DNA of 14,659 bases from Chloroflexi bacterium UBA4733 (GTDB taxonomy: Bacteria; Chloroflexota; UBA4733), in contig DHIZ01000048.1 of assembly GCA_002404055.1 (NCBI GenBank), forward strand, positions 1 to 14,659, written 5' to 3'. Each line of letters starts with the position of its first letter. The first letter of the stretch is position 1. Under the pieces are notes generated by a model that did not search any database, was not told where the DNA came from, and worked only from the letters and a program-made list of their open reading frames with translations. Positions 14,332 through 14,659 of this stretch are shown one piece after another. The position numbers and the translations under genes were made by a program.

Positions 14332-14659
14332 AATACTGCTTACTTAGGTTAACCAGGTGGTTGGTAGCAGGGGAACGGGCGGTAAGGTAGCGACGTGCCA
14401 GGCGGCGGTGAGCGGGTGCTGTGGGAGGCGGTTTGGGCGTGGAAGGGTGGGGAACGGAAGGGTGAGCGACGCGCCTGGGCCGGGTCCGGTGTGTCGTGAC
14501 GGCGTTCGGCAGCGGGCGGGCCGCAGGGGGCGGTGCTGGACGATCATGAGCAAGGTCGGCGGTGGCGACCACCAGACGTGGCGGGGCACGGGCGCCTAGC
14601 AGAGCAGGACGACCGCCTGAGCGAAGGGCTTGGTCGGTTGTGGCCAGTGGGCGTGGACG
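14330..14659 (-). other. Open Pro/Arg-rich frame running off the right edge, identity uncertain
   Basis: One minus-strand frame is open from the window edge to a TGA at 14332-14330, giving 109 codons ending NHLVNLSKQY. It is dominated by Pro, Arg, Ala and Thr and has no recognisable domain, so low complexity in high-GC DNA may explain it. The neighbouring minus-strand frame also lacks domain-like sequence. A C-terminal tail of a transposase, or of another gene lying to the right, is possible. The short plus-strand frame across 14357-14599 likewise looks non-coding. No repeats or CRISPR spacers are seen in these 413 bases. Confidence 0.25.

Noticed and set aside
14247..14659. A CRISPR array directly downstream of cas6.
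   Set aside because: Apart from short G-rich similarities such as GGAAGGGTG occurring twice, no regular repeats occur. An array may exist beyond the window.

Overview
The window looks like chromosomal DNA of a GC-rich bacterium, most likely a member of the Chloroflexota. This is an inference from three things: a partial regulator with an N-terminal domain I associate with that phylum, a lipoprotein sugar-binding protein with a long Ser/Thr/Ala linker, and the overall mix of genes. No rRNA, tRNA or complete marker gene confirms it.

Left part (1-2922). A regulator runs off the left edge on the minus strand. It is followed by a rearranged zone. The N-terminal third of an ABC-transporter substrate-binding lipoprotein (plus strand, good promoter and Shine-Dalgarno) breaks off near 1262 and runs directly into the C-terminal end of a phytanoyl-CoA dioxygenase-type protein in another frame. 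An intact minus-strand medium-chain dehydrogenase follows. Immediately upstream of it on the same strand is a 48-codon tail that resembles the C-terminus of a substrate-binding protein. Deletion plus inversion would explain this arrangement.

Middle part (2923-7268). There is an intact calcineurin-like metallophosphoesterase with an extra C-terminal beta-rich domain. An 80-bp near-perfect inverted repeat (4336-4415) follows, and its right arm runs into a C-terminally truncated MazF/PemK-type toxin remnant. Next come a 552-residue lipoprotein of unknown function and a small conserved protein with an HRMPVCC motif, both on the minus strand. A 486-base stretch without a recognised gene then precedes the cas operon.

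Right part (7269-14246) is the main feature: a compact plus-strand type I CRISPR-Cas effector operon, cas3 - cas8 - cas7 - cas5 - cas6. Cas3 is a helicase with its HD nuclease at the C-terminus, the reverse of the common HD-helicase order. Cas7 looks DevR/Csa2-like, so the operon looks closest to subtype I-A or a relative of it. No separate small-subunit gene is present. However, cas8 contains a strong internal Shine-Dalgarno and an in-frame ATG that would make a 162-residue C-terminal product, a good candidate for an internally translated Cas11. Cas6 would cut the crRNA precursor, Cas5/Cas7/Cas8/Cas11 would form Cascade on it, and Cas3 would degrade the bound target. No cas1, cas2, cas4 or CRISPR array lies in the window, so spacers and adaptation functions must come from elsewhere.

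The last 413 bases hold a weak hairpin and a Pro/Arg-rich minus-strand frame that is open to the right edge. Its identity is uncertain.
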